Assembly (NCBI GenBank): GCA_020630195.1
Contig: JAHDBV010000020.1
Span: 1 to 61,359 of the forward strand
DNA from: Acidimicrobiales bacterium
GTDB lineage: Bacteria; Actinomycetota; Acidimicrobiia; Acidimicrobiales; SZUA-35
Length of the DNA stretch: 61,359 nt
Direction of reading: 5' to 3'
Shown here: piece after piece, positions 1 to 7,608 of the stretch
How the letters are laid out: each line of letters begins with the position of its first letter
Position numbering within the stretch: position 1 is the stretch's first letter
Notes under the pieces: generated by a model
What the model saw: the letters and a program-made list of their open reading frames with translations, nothing else
Told to the model about the DNA's origin: nothing
Database searches by the model: none
Translations under genes and position numbers: made by a program

Positions 1-70
1 TGCAGGCCACCGTGCAGGCGTGACAGCCGATGCAGTTGTCGCTGTCGAGCAGGAACCCGAGACGGGCCAT
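1..70 (-). CDS. 4Fe-4S ferredoxin-type redox subunit, N-terminal fragment
   Basis: Only the first 23 residues are in the window; the gene runs off the left edge. The fragment begins MARLGFLLDSDNC and contains the cluster motif CIGCHACTVAC, the first Cys set of a DmsB/PhsB/NrfC-type subunit that carries electrons for a molybdopterin oxidoreductase. The ATG at 70 has a good Shine-Dalgarno sequence (AGGGGAG) about 6 nt upstream. It lies downstream of and co-directional with the MBL/rhodanese gene, about 100 bp away, so a role in sulfur-compound redox is possible, but this is inference from context. The subfamily cannot be decided from 23 residues. Confidence 0.7.
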   Translation of the reverse strand, partial: MARLGFLLDSDNCIGCHACTVAC

Positions 71-172
71 GTGGTCTCCCCTTCTCACATGTCGATCCGA
101 CGGCCCGCCGGGAGGCTGATCGTCGGTGACGCACCACCGTCCGGCGGTGTGCCGTCGGGCACGTTAGCTGAT

Positions 173-1543
173 CTAACCGACGGAGGATCGGGCGTCGTTC
201 CAGGCGCCGTAGCCACCCCGGAGATCGCACACCCGATCGAACCCCTCGGCCCGCAACACACTCGCCGCGATCGACGATCGATAACCGCCCGCGCAATACA
301 CGACGGTGGGCCGGCTCGGATCGAGCACGCCGTGCTCGGCCCGCAGCGTGGTGAGCGGCACGAGGACCGCACCCTCGACCGCACCGGCCGCGGTCTCCCC
401 CGGCTGGCGGATGTCGACGAGCTGCACGTCGGCGAGTCGGTCGACGAGATCGGCGACGTCGATGCGGTCGGCCGGAGCCACCAGGTCCGGGCGGGCGGCG
501 AAGAACTCGTCGTGGTCGGCGAGCACACCGACGACCCGGTCGAAGCCGATCCGGGCGAGCCGGTTCCGGGCCTCGATCACACGGTCGGGTTCGGCGACGA
601 GCACGAGGTCCCGGTCGGGGGCGACGACACCACCGGCGAACTCGGCGAACCGGCCGCCGAGCCCGACGTTGATCGAGCCACGCAGATGCGCCGCGGCGAA
701 GGTCTCGGGGTCGCGGGTGTCGAGCACCAGGGCGCCGCCGTCGACGGCGGCCACGACCTCGTCGAGGGTGAGGGCCCGCGGTGCCACGTGCTCGTCGAGC
801 AGCGGCCGGTCCTCACGATTCCGCCCGGCGTCGTAGGAGAAGTAGGCCGGGGGTGCGCTCTGGCCCGCCGTGACGACGTCGATGAACGCCGCACGCTCCA
901 TCGGCGCGACGGCGTAGTTGGACCGCCGCTGTTCTCCGATGGTCGACCAGGTGTCGGTCGACAGGTTCTTCCCACAGGCCGAGCCGGCACCGTGGGCCGG
1001 ATACACGCGGGTCTCGTCGGGCAGGGTCATGAGCTGGCCGTGCAGTGAGTCGTACAACATGCCGGCGAGCTCGTCTGAGGTCACACCCTTCGAGGCCAGC
1101 AGGTCGGGCCGGCCGACATCGCCGATGAAGAGGGTGTCGCCCGTGAGCACGGCGTGGGGCGCGGCGTCGGCCGACTCGAACACGACGATGCTGATCGATT
1201 CGGGGGTGTGGCCCGGCGTGTGGCGGATCTCGAGCACGACATCACCGAGCTCGATCCGCTCACCATCGGCCAGCTTGCGTGACTCGAACTCGGTGTCGGC
1301 CGCCGAGCCGTAGGCGATCGTCGCCCCGGTCGCGGCGGCGAGCTCGAGGTGCCCCGACAGGAAGTCGGCGTGGAAGTGGGTCTCGAGCACGAGCTCGATC
1401 GTGAGTCCGTGCTCGGCGGCGGAGGCGAGGTAGGGCTCGACGTCACGCCGCGGGTCGACCACGACCGCACGGCCGGTGCCTTCGTCGCCGATGAGATACG
1501 ACGCCTGCGAGAGGCAGTCGAGGTAGTGCTGTTCGAAGATCAT
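173..1543 (-). CDS. MBL-fold hydrolase with two rhodanese domains (persulfide dioxygenase-sulfurtransferase-like)
   Basis: 456 residues. The N-terminal metallo-beta-lactamase domain (about 1-240) has the metal motif THFHAD (His56, His58, Asp60), as in ETHE1/CstB persulfide dioxygenases. Two rhodanese domains follow. The first (about 260-350) lacks an obvious active-site Cys loop, while the second (about 370-456) has the loop CAGGYRS with Cys417. This order matches CstB-like proteins that oxidise low-molecular-weight persulfides to sulfite or thiosulfate. I chose the ATG at 1543, where the family start MIFEQHYLD lies and GGGGAG precedes it, over a start 13 codons upstream. An Fe-S redox subunit lies downstream. 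A 28-bp palindrome about 43 bp upstream suggests repression by a dedicated regulator. Confidence 0.85.
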   Translation of the reverse strand: MIFEQHYLDCLSQASYLIGDEGTGRAVVVDPRRDVEPYLASAAEHGLTIELVLETHFHADFLSGHLELAAATGATIAYGSAADTEFESRKLADGERIELGDVVLEIRHTPGHTPESISIVVFESADAAPHAVLTGDTLFIGDVGRPDLLASKGVTSDELAGMLYDSLHGQLMTLPDETRVYPAHGAGSACGKNLSTDTWSTIGEQRRSNYAVAPMERAAFIDVVTAGQSAPPAYFSYDAGRNREDRPLLDEHVAPRALTLDEVVAAVDGGALVLDTRDPETFAAAHLRGSINVGLGGRFAEFAGGVVAPDRDLVLVAEPDRVIEARNRLARIGFDRVVGVLADHDEFFAARPDLVAPADRIDVADLVDRLADVQLVDIRQPGETAAGAVEGAVLVPLTTLRAEHGVLDPSRPTVVYCAGGYRSSIAASVLRAEGFDRVCDLRGGYGAWNDARSSVG

Positions 1544-1585
1544 CGCGGGCTCCCCGGCACCCGCGATCGACCGGGCGAGCACCTC

Positions 1586-1613
1586 GTCCGGAAATGTACG
1601 TTCATTTCCGGAC
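1586..1613. promoter_or_regulatory. Perfect 28-bp inverted repeat, probable operator
   Basis: Arms GTCCGGAAATG and CATTTCCGGAC (11 bp, perfect) flank TACGTT. On the - strand the element contains TACATT, a plausible -10 box for the MBL/rhodanese gene starting at 1543. A repressor bound here would block that promoter. The cognate regulator is unknown; the adjacent GntR protein or an unlinked TetR-type protein are candidates. Confidence 0.7.
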
Positions 1614-1648
1614 CGGGGTCAACGGCCACGACCGCGGCGGTGAGAACC

Positions 1649-2407
1649 TCAGTCGGCGGAGGGTCGCAGGCGGCTGCCCGTCCCGGCGGTCCAGTCGCTC
1701 ACGAAGCGGTAGCGGTCGCCGCGGATCACGGTGGTGCGCCACTCCACCGGCCGGCCATCCCGGGCACCGAGCCGCTCGAGGAAGAACGCGGCCTCGTGGA
1801 CACCGAGCTCGAGGCGTTCCCGGTCGATCTCGTCGGGCACCACCGGAGTGAGCCGCTCCCACCCCTCGTTCGGCACCGGCGCCCCGGCGGCGGCCAGCTC
1901 GGCGTAGAGCGCCGTGTGCGACCAGTCGACCTCGAGCAGGCCCGCGCCGACCTCGGCCGGCAACCAGGCACGGTCCACCGCCAGCGGCGCACCCCCGGCG
2001 AACCGGATGCGTTCGAGCAACACGAGTGACGCACCCTCGTCGAGCTCGAGGCGTGCGGCCGCGGCCGGGTCGACCACCCGTTCGCACCGCACGACCTCAC
2101 TGGTCTGGTCGACCCCGGCCGACTCGACCGTCTGGAACAGGCTGTAGAGCGTGCCGAGCGACTGCTCGAACCGGGCGGCGTTGACGACCGTGCCCCGACC
2201 CCGCTGCCGGGTGAGCAGGCCACTGCGATTGAGGTGCCGGATCGCCTCACGCACGGTGTGTCGACTGACGCCGTAGGTCTCGGTCAGCTGCAGGTCGGTC
2301 GGAAACGAGTCACGGAACTCACCGGCCTCGACCCGACGACGGAGATCGGCCTCGAGCTGTGCCCACAACGGAGCGGCACTGGTGCGATCGACGGGGGTGG
2401 GCGGCAT
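1649..2407 (-). CDS. GntR-family regulator, HutC/UTRA subfamily
   Basis: 252 residues. An N-terminal winged helix (about 12-75) has the typical GntR helix-turn-helix run (LTETYGVSRHTVREAIRHL), and RGRGTVV marks the wing. The C-terminal half (about 95-245) looks like a UTRA effector-binding domain. The ATG at 2407 has GGAG 9 nt upstream. It is divergent from the MFS exporter at 2495 and immediately upstream of the MBL/rhodanese gene on the same strand, so either could be its target. The ligand is unknown. Confidence 0.85.
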   Translation of the reverse strand: MPPTPVDRTSAAPLWAQLEADLRRRVEAGEFRDSFPTDLQLTETYGVSRHTVREAIRHLNRSGLLTRQRGRGTVVNAARFEQSLGTLYSLFQTVESAGVDQTSEVVRCERVVDPAAAARLELDEGASLVLLERIRFAGGAPLAVDRAWLPAEVGAGLLEVDWSHTALYAELAAAGAPVPNEGWERLTPVVPDEIDRERLELGVHEAAFFLERLGARDGRPVEWRTTVIRGDRYRFVSDWTAGTGSRLRPSAD

Positions 2408-2494
2408 GGGGGCTCCGGCTCGGGGACGGTGCGGACACTACCGATGCCGTCGGCGCTTGGAGGGAGCCGGGCCGGCGCACCAGACTGCGCCGCA

Positions 2495-3760
2495 GTGTCC
2501 TCCCTCCTCGATCGGCCCTTCGTCCAACGACTGCGGGCCGACGAACGTCTCCTCGCGCTGTGTGGTGCGACGTTCCTCGTGATGGCGGGCCAGGGCGTCG
2601 TCTCCCCGGTGACACCCCTGTTCGCCAAGGACTTCGGCGTGTCGACCACCATGGTCGGGTTGACCCTCACGGTCTTCGCCGCCGCACGGCTCGTGCTCAA
2701 CGTGCCGGCCGGCATCATCGCCGACCGGTTCGGCCGCCGGGTCCTGCTGATCGGCGGTCCGATCATCACCTCGATCGGGATGTTCGGATCCGGCGCGGCC
2801 GGCGACATCTGGACGTTGCTCGCATGGCGATTCGTCGCGGGCGCCGGCTCGGCGTTCTACATGAGCGGGGCACTCGTCTACCTCATCGACATCGCCGGCC
2901 CCGATCGGATGTCCCGCTACGTGGCCACCAATCAGTGGGCGTTGAGTCTCGGTGTGGCTCTCGGACCGGGGCTCGGCGGACTCATCGCCGACCGCTACGG
3001 GCTGGCCTCACCGTTCCAGGTGGTGGGAGCCCTCGCCATCGTCGCCGCCGTGTACGCGGCGCGCCGGTTGCCGGAGACCCGGTCGATGGCCGACACCTCG
3101 GCCGGGGCCGACGACACCACGGCCGAGGGCACCACCGACGACGCGCCCGTCACGAGCCGCTCGGCCGCCCGGACCCTGCTGTGGAGTGGCCCCTTCCTCG
3201 CGTTGGCGGCCACCACGATGACGATCTTCATGATCCGCGCCGGCGCCCGGGCCGTGCTCGTGCCCCTCCGGGCCGACACCGCACTCGGCTGGGGGCCGAG
3301 CGAGATCGGGTTGGTGTTCACCCTCACCGGCGCGATGACCCTCTTCACCCTGCTCCCCGCCGCCCGGTTCGCCGATCGGGTCGGCCGCCGCCATCTGATC
3401 CTGTTCTCCGGCGTCATGGCCGGCCTCGGCCCGATGCTCATCGCCAGTTCCACCGCTCCCACGGTGTTCGTGCTCGGCAACGTCGTGATGTCGCTCGGGA
3501 CGGGCACCGCCGGACCCGCGCCGAGTGCCTTCGCCGCCGACATCACCCCCGCCCACATCCGGGGCCTCGGCGTGGCGATATACCGCTCGGCCGGCGACGT
3601 CGGCTTCCTCCTCGGCCCCTTCCTGCTCGGTTGGTTGAGCGACGAGACCTCCATCGGCACCGCCCTCGTCGTCGCCGGTGCCCTCGTCGCCGCCGCCGGT
3701 GCGGCGTTCATGGTGACCCAACGCCACCACCCGGCCGCCGGACCCCGGGTGAGCACATGA
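2495..3760 (+). CDS. MFS transporter (12-TM, drug-efflux type)
   Basis: 421 residues with about 12 hydrophobic segments and the MFS signature between TM2 and TM3 (ADRFGRR), repeated in the second half (ADRVGRR). The central loop (about residues 190-230) is acidic. This looks like a proton-coupled exporter of the TetA/Bcr type; the substrate is unknown. The GTG at 2495 is chosen because it sits just before the first TM and does not overlap the divergent GntR promoter; an in-frame ATG at 2444 is the alternative. It is followed with a 4-nt ATGA overlap by a second MFS gene, so the two are co-translated. Confidence 0.85.
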   Translation: MSSLLDRPFVQRLRADERLLALCGATFLVMAGQGVVSPVTPLFAKDFGVSTTMVGLTLTVFAAARLVLNVPAGIIADRFGRRVLLIGGPIITSIGMFGSGAAGDIWTLLAWRFVAGAGSAFYMSGALVYLIDIAGPDRMSRYVATNQWALSLGVALGPGLGGLIADRYGLASPFQVVGALAIVAAVYAARRLPETRSMADTSAGADDTTAEGTTDDAPVTSRSAARTLLWSGPFLALAATTMTIFMIRAGARAVLVPLRADTALGWGPSEIGLVFTLTGAMTLFTLLPAARFADRVGRRHLILFSGVMAGLGPMLIASSTAPTVFVLGNVVMSLGTGTAGPAPSAFAADITPAHIRGLGVAIYRSAGDVGFLLGPFLLGWLSDETSIGTALVVAGALVAAAGAAFMVTQRHHPAAGPRVST

Positions 3761-4953
3761 CCACCACCGACGCACTCGACTCCCGCCGTTCGTGGCTCGT
3801 CGCCGGAGCGGCGGCGGCCTCGATGTTCAGCGTGTTCGGTGTGCTCTACAGCTTCGGCGCCTTCTTCGAGTCGATCGCCGCGGAGTTCGGCACCTCGAGC
3901 GGCGCGACCGCCCTCGTCTTCGGCGTCACCACGGGCCTCAGTTTCTTCCTCGCACCCGTCGCCGGCCGCTGGGCCGATCGGGCCGGGCCCGCACCCGTGC
4001 TGCGGGCCGGCGCGGCATCACTCGCCCTCGGGCTCGTCGCCACCACGCTCGCCCCGACGATCTGGCTCGCCTACCTCGCCTACGGCCTCGGCGTCGGGTG
4101 GGCCGTGGCATGTGGCTACGTGCCGATGGTCGCCACCGTCGGCGGGTGGTTCGAACGCCGCCGCACCGCCGCGCTCGGTGTCGCCGTGGCCGGCATCGGG
4201 CTCGGCACCCTCGTCGGTTCCCCGGTGGCCGCCGCCCTCATCGACGCCGTGGGGTGGCGCCGCACCTTCCTCATCGAGGCCGCCGTCGGGGCCACCACCC
4301 TGCTGGTCGTGTCGACGGTGGCCCGCCACGGACCGGCCGCCGTGCCCTCGGCCCGTCCACGATCCCCGGCCGAACTCGCCCGATCCGCCGACTTCCGGGT
4401 GCTCTACGTCTCGGCCACGCTGGTCAGCCTCGCGTTGTTCGTGCCCTTCGTGTTCCTCGCGAGTTACGCCGAGGAGCGCGGCATCCGCCCCGTGGCCGCC
4501 GCGACCCTCGTCGGATGTATCGGTGGGGCCTCCGTCGTCGGGCGTCTCGGCCTCGGCGCACTCGCGGCGCGTGTGGGCGCGATCCGGCTCTATCGCCTCT
4601 CGTTCGCCGTCATGGCCGGCTCGCACGTCGTGTGGTGGGTGGCCGACGACCGGTTCGTGCTCCTGGTCGTCTACGCCGTCACCCTCGGCCTCGGCTACGG
4701 CGGGTTCATCGCCCTCTCCCCCGCCGTGGTCGCCGAGAAGTTCGGTCTCGACGGCCTCGGCGGTGTGCTCGGCACCCTCTACACCTCGGCCGCCATCGGC
4801 TCGTTGTGTGGCCCGGCGTTGGCGGGTGTCCTGATCGACTCGGTCGGCTACGGCACGACGATCCTCGCCGCCGTCGCCAGCTCGACCCTCGCCGCCGCCT
4901 GCCTGGTCCGGCTCGACCCGACCACCCCCGAGGCGGCACCATCGCGGCCATGA
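3757..4953 (+). CDS. MFS transporter (monocarboxylate/OFA-like)
   Basis: 398 residues with about 12 TM segments. The N-terminal pattern (SFGAFFESIAAEFG, then SGATALVFGVTTG) resembles the monocarboxylate/oxalate-formate antiporter-like MFS group, and AGRWADRAG lies at the TM2-TM3 loop. The ATG overlaps the upstream stop (ATGA), and its own stop overlaps the start of the enoyl-CoA hydratase gene. Co-expression with an acyl-CoA enzyme suggests import or export of a carboxylic acid, which is inference. Confidence 0.82.
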   Translation: MTTTDALDSRRSWLVAGAAAASMFSVFGVLYSFGAFFESIAAEFGTSSGATALVFGVTTGLSFFLAPVAGRWADRAGPAPVLRAGAASLALGLVATTLAPTIWLAYLAYGLGVGWAVACGYVPMVATVGGWFERRRTAALGVAVAGIGLGTLVGSPVAAALIDAVGWRRTFLIEAAVGATTLLVVSTVARHGPAAVPSARPRSPAELARSADFRVLYVSATLVSLALFVPFVFLASYAEERGIRPVAAATLVGCIGGASVVGRLGLGALAARVGAIRLYRLSFAVMAGSHVVWWVADDRFVLLVVYAVTLGLGYGGFIALSPAVVAEKFGLDGLGGVLGTLYTSAAIGSLCGPALAGVLIDSVGYGTTILAAVASSTLAAACLVRLDPTTPEAAPSRP

Positions 4954-5789
4954 AGCACCCCGAGCTCTGCACCCGGGAGGTCGTCGACGGTGTCGCCGTG
5001 CTCCGGTTCAACCGACCCGATCACCTCAACGGCATGACCGGCAACATGGAGGTCGCCTACTACGAGCGCCTCCTCGAGGCCGAGTCCGATCCGGAGATCC
5101 GGGCGATCGTCGTGACCGGCACCGGTCGGGGCTGGTGTCCGGGCGCCGATCTCGCCACCCGACCCGGGCCCGACGACGAACCGCTGCCCAACACGATCAT
5201 GCCCACCACCATCCCGCTCGGGATCGGCTTGCCGATCGTCGCGGCGATCAACGGGGCCTGCGCGGGGATGGGCCTCGCCCTCGCCCTCCAGTGCGACCTG
5301 CGTCTCGCCGCACCGGGGGTGAAGTTCACGACCGCGTTCGCCCGCCGCGGCCTCATCGCCGAATACGGGCTCGCCTGGCTCCTGCGTGACATCGCCGGTC
5401 GCGCCGTCGCACTCGACCTGCTCCTCTCGGCCCGGGTCGTGCGGAGCGAGGAGATGCACGAGCTCGGCCTCGTCAACCGGATCGTCGACGCCGACGAGCT
5501 CCTCGACGACGCCATCCGGACCGCCCGTGCGCTCGGCACCGAGTCGTCGCCGGCGTCGATCGCCACGATCAAGCACCAGCTCGGCCGGGTGGCGACCCAG
5601 ACCCTGCCCGAGGCCATGGCCGAAGCCGACGAGCTGATGTACGAGTCGCTCACCGGCGCCGACGTCGCCGAGGGCATCGCCAGTTTCCTGGAGAAGCGGC
5701 CCGCCGACTTCCCGCCGCTCGGCAGCGGCACCCGCTTCGGGTGGATGGACGACCGTGACGCCTCAGCCGGCAAGGCCCTCGAGGGGTGA
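4950..5789 (+). CDS. Enoyl-CoA hydratase/isomerase family protein
   Basis: 279 residues with the crotonase fold. The first oxyanion-hole segment is RGWCPGADL and the second is NGACAGMGLALALQCDLRLA. A family-typical segment (LIAEYGLAWLLRDIAG) carries an acidic residue near the catalytic position. It probably hydrates or isomerises an enoyl-CoA. The start ATG at 4950 overlaps the MFS stop by 4 nt, giving a three-gene translationally coupled unit. The 3' end overlaps the convergent phosphatase gene by 27 bp. Confidence 0.87.
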   Translation: MKHPELCTREVVDGVAVLRFNRPDHLNGMTGNMEVAYYERLLEAESDPEIRAIVVTGTGRGWCPGADLATRPGPDDEPLPNTIMPTTIPLGIGLPIVAAINGACAGMGLALALQCDLRLAAPGVKFTTAFARRGLIAEYGLAWLLRDIAGRAVALDLLLSARVVRSEEMHELGLVNRIVDADELLDDAIRTARALGTESSPASIATIKHQLGRVATQTLPEAMAEADELMYESLTGADVAEGIASFLEKRPADFPPLGSGTRFGWMDDRDASAGKALEG

Positions 5790-6368
5790 CACGTCGTTGA
5801 AGGCGTGCAGGCTCGGCCGGACGTTCCCACCGGCCGCACGCACCGCGATCCGATGCATCGAGGCCTGCGCCACGTGGCTCCGCCACGAGATCCCGATGTC
5901 GACCCCGAGGGCCCAGGCCACCGCGGCCTTGATCGGCGACACGTGGCAGACCACCACGACGTCGTGGTCGACCGCGGTCGGGGCGAGTTCATGGAGCGCA
6001 CCGCCGACACGGTCGGCCAGTTCGAGCAACGTCTCCCCACCGGGTGGGCGGAACCCCGGATCGGCCTGCCAGGCGGCCCAGGTCTCGGGCGGCACCGACG
6101 ACAGCCCCATCCGGTCGAACTCGCCGTAGTCGAGCTCGATCCAGCGGTCGTCCACCTCGACCTCGAGACCGAACCGGGCCCCGATGGCCTCGGCGGTCTG
6201 CCGGCACCGGGCGAGCGGCGAGGAGATCAACCGGTCGACCCCGTCGAACGACGCAGCCACGGCCGCCGCCTGGCGCCGGCCCACGTCGTCGAGGTCGGGA
6301 TCGGCCCGCCCGAGCAGTCGGCCGGCCGCGTTGTCGGCCGTGCGGCCGTGTCGCACCACGTGCAGCAT
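5763..6368 (-). CDS. Histidine phosphatase family protein
   Basis: 201 residues. The catalytic RHG triplet is at residues 6-8 (VVRHGRT), the conserved acidic region is around WIELDYGEFD, and a second His sits in VVVCHVSPI. This is the branch-2-free, phosphoglycerate-mutase-like fold seen in small-molecule phosphatases such as CobC-type or broad-specificity enzymes. The substrate is not predictable. The start codon overlaps the stop of the upstream membrane-protein gene (TGATG). Confidence 0.87.
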   Translation of the reverse strand: MLHVVRHGRTADNAAGRLLGRADPDLDDVGRRQAAAVAASFDGVDRLISSPLARCRQTAEAIGARFGLEVEVDDRWIELDYGEFDRMGLSSVPPETWAAWQADPGFRPPGGETLLELADRVGGALHELAPTAVDHDVVVVCHVSPIKAAVAWALGVDIGISWRSHVAQASMHRIAVRAAGGNVRPSLHAFNDVSPLEGLAG

Positions 6369-6853
6369 CAGTTCAGCACTCCCCTGGCGAGCTGACCGGT
6401 CCGGACGAGGAACCGGCGATTGTCGTCGTCATCGAGTTCGTAGCGGCGCCACGCCCACACGCCGGCGCCGACGGCGAGCGCCTCGAGCAGCAGGCCCACG
6501 ACGAGCGGCCGGTCGAACTCGGGCAGGGTGTCGTGGCGGAACTCGAAGCCGGCGGCCGGCCACCAGAAGTCGGAGGCCCGGGTCCAGGTCCCGTCGAGCA
6601 GCAGATGGAAGAACAACCCGATCGGGATGCCCAACCAGCGTCGACGGACGAGGCGACGACCGACCGTGGCCCCCATCACCAGCCCCATCACGACGGTGGC
6701 GCCGAGCAGGGTGTGGAGCACCCGTGCCCCACCGGCGAACACCTCGAGCAACGGCAGGGCGGCACCGAGCGCCACCATCCGGTAGTCGACCATCGGCGAG
6801 CGGAAGACCTCGGCCACCAGGATCGGGGCGAGGATCACGAACCAGAGGAACAT
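6368..6853 (-). CDS. Small integral membrane protein, YdjM-like metal-dependent hydrolase family possible
   Basis: 161 residues with about four hydrophobic segments. Polar residues HTLLGA and FHLLLDGTW place His and Asp near membrane faces, as in the YdjM/DUF457-like membrane hydrolases, but the match is by eye only. The start ATG at 6853 begins directly with the first TM (MFLWFVILAP). It is coupled to the phosphatase by a 1-base stop/start overlap. Function unknown. Confidence 0.7.
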   Translation of the reverse strand: MFLWFVILAPILVAEVFRSPMVDYRMVALGAALPLLEVFAGGARVLHTLLGATVVMGLVMGATVGRRLVRRRWLGIPIGLFFHLLLDGTWTRASDFWWPAAGFEFRHDTLPEFDRPLVVGLLLEALAVGAGVWAWRRYELDDDDNRRFLVRTGQLARGVLN

Positions 6854-6884
6854 CGGACGCGAGTGTGCCGCCCGGGCGGGGCGA

Positions 6885-7598
6885 TCACCGCACCAGGAGG
6901 CGCCCGCACTCCTCACACGTCGGTTCGGCGTCGTCCGGCAGCTTCTTGATCTGATCGACGGTGACGGCGGAGAGCGTCATGCCGCAGCCGAGGCAGGTCC
7001 CGCCGGACAACCGGGCCACACCCACCCCACCGAGCGCCGAACGGATCGTGTCGTAGCGGCCGAGCAACCCGTCGTCGACCGGCTCGGCGACGGCGTCGCG
7101 TTCGGTGGTGACCTCGACGATCTCCGCGTCGACCGCCTCCAGGGCCACGGCGAGTTCCGCCTCGAGCACGGTGATGCGATCCTCGTGGCCCTGCACCACC
7201 GACCGGGCGGCGTCGAGGCGGCCGGTGACCTCCTCGACCTGTTCCATCACCTCGAGCTCGTCGTCCTCGAGTGCGGTCTGGCGTTCGCCGAGCGAGCGGA
7301 TCTCCTCCTGAACGGCGAGGAGTTCCTTGTGTGCCTCCACCGATCCGTCGTAGAGCTTCGCCTCGGCGGCCTCCTTCTTCGAGCGGAAGGACGACACCTC
7401 GTCGTCGATGCGTTGCTGGGCCCGCAGGAGCTCGGCGCGCTCGGCCTCCACCACGTCCACCGCCCCCTGGGCCGTGTCACGCTCGGCGCCGATCGCGGCG
7501 ATCTCGGCAGCGATCGGGTGCTTGGCCCGCTGCTGTCGCAGCACGTCGAGTCGGGTGTCGACGGCTTGGACGTCGAGGAGCTGTTCGAGGTCGGTCAC
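6885..7598 (-). CDS. Coiled-coil zinc-ribbon protein (C4-type, DUF164 family)
   Basis: 237 residues. A long heptad-rich coiled coil (about 25-165) is followed by a C-terminal zinc ribbon with CLGCGM and CEEC. This is the conserved actinobacterial family represented by mycobacterial Rv2229c; it probably binds nucleic acid or acts as a structural adaptor, with no firm function. The GTG at 7598 has no Shine-Dalgarno sequence. It sits 7 nt after TAGGTT, so it is probably leaderless. The TAG of that box is the stop codon of the PBP gene upstream. Confidence 0.88.
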   Translation of the reverse strand: MTDLEQLLDVQAVDTRLDVLRQQRAKHPIAAEIAAIGAERDTAQGAVDVVEAERAELLRAQQRIDDEVSSFRSKKEAAEAKLYDGSVEAHKELLAVQEEIRSLGERQTALEDDELEVMEQVEEVTGRLDAARSVVQGHEDRITVLEAELAVALEAVDAEIVEVTTERDAVAEPVDDGLLGRYDTIRSALGGVGVARLSGGTCLGCGMTLSAVTVDQIKKLPDDAEPTCEECGRLLVR

Positions 7599-7608
7599 CC
7601 GGCCGAAC

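Noticed and set aside
3792..5789. Longer + strand frame running into the enoyl-CoA hydratase
   Set aside because: Its first half is an out-of-frame shadow of the second MFS gene; the real hydratase start is ATG 4950 with a 4-nt overlap.
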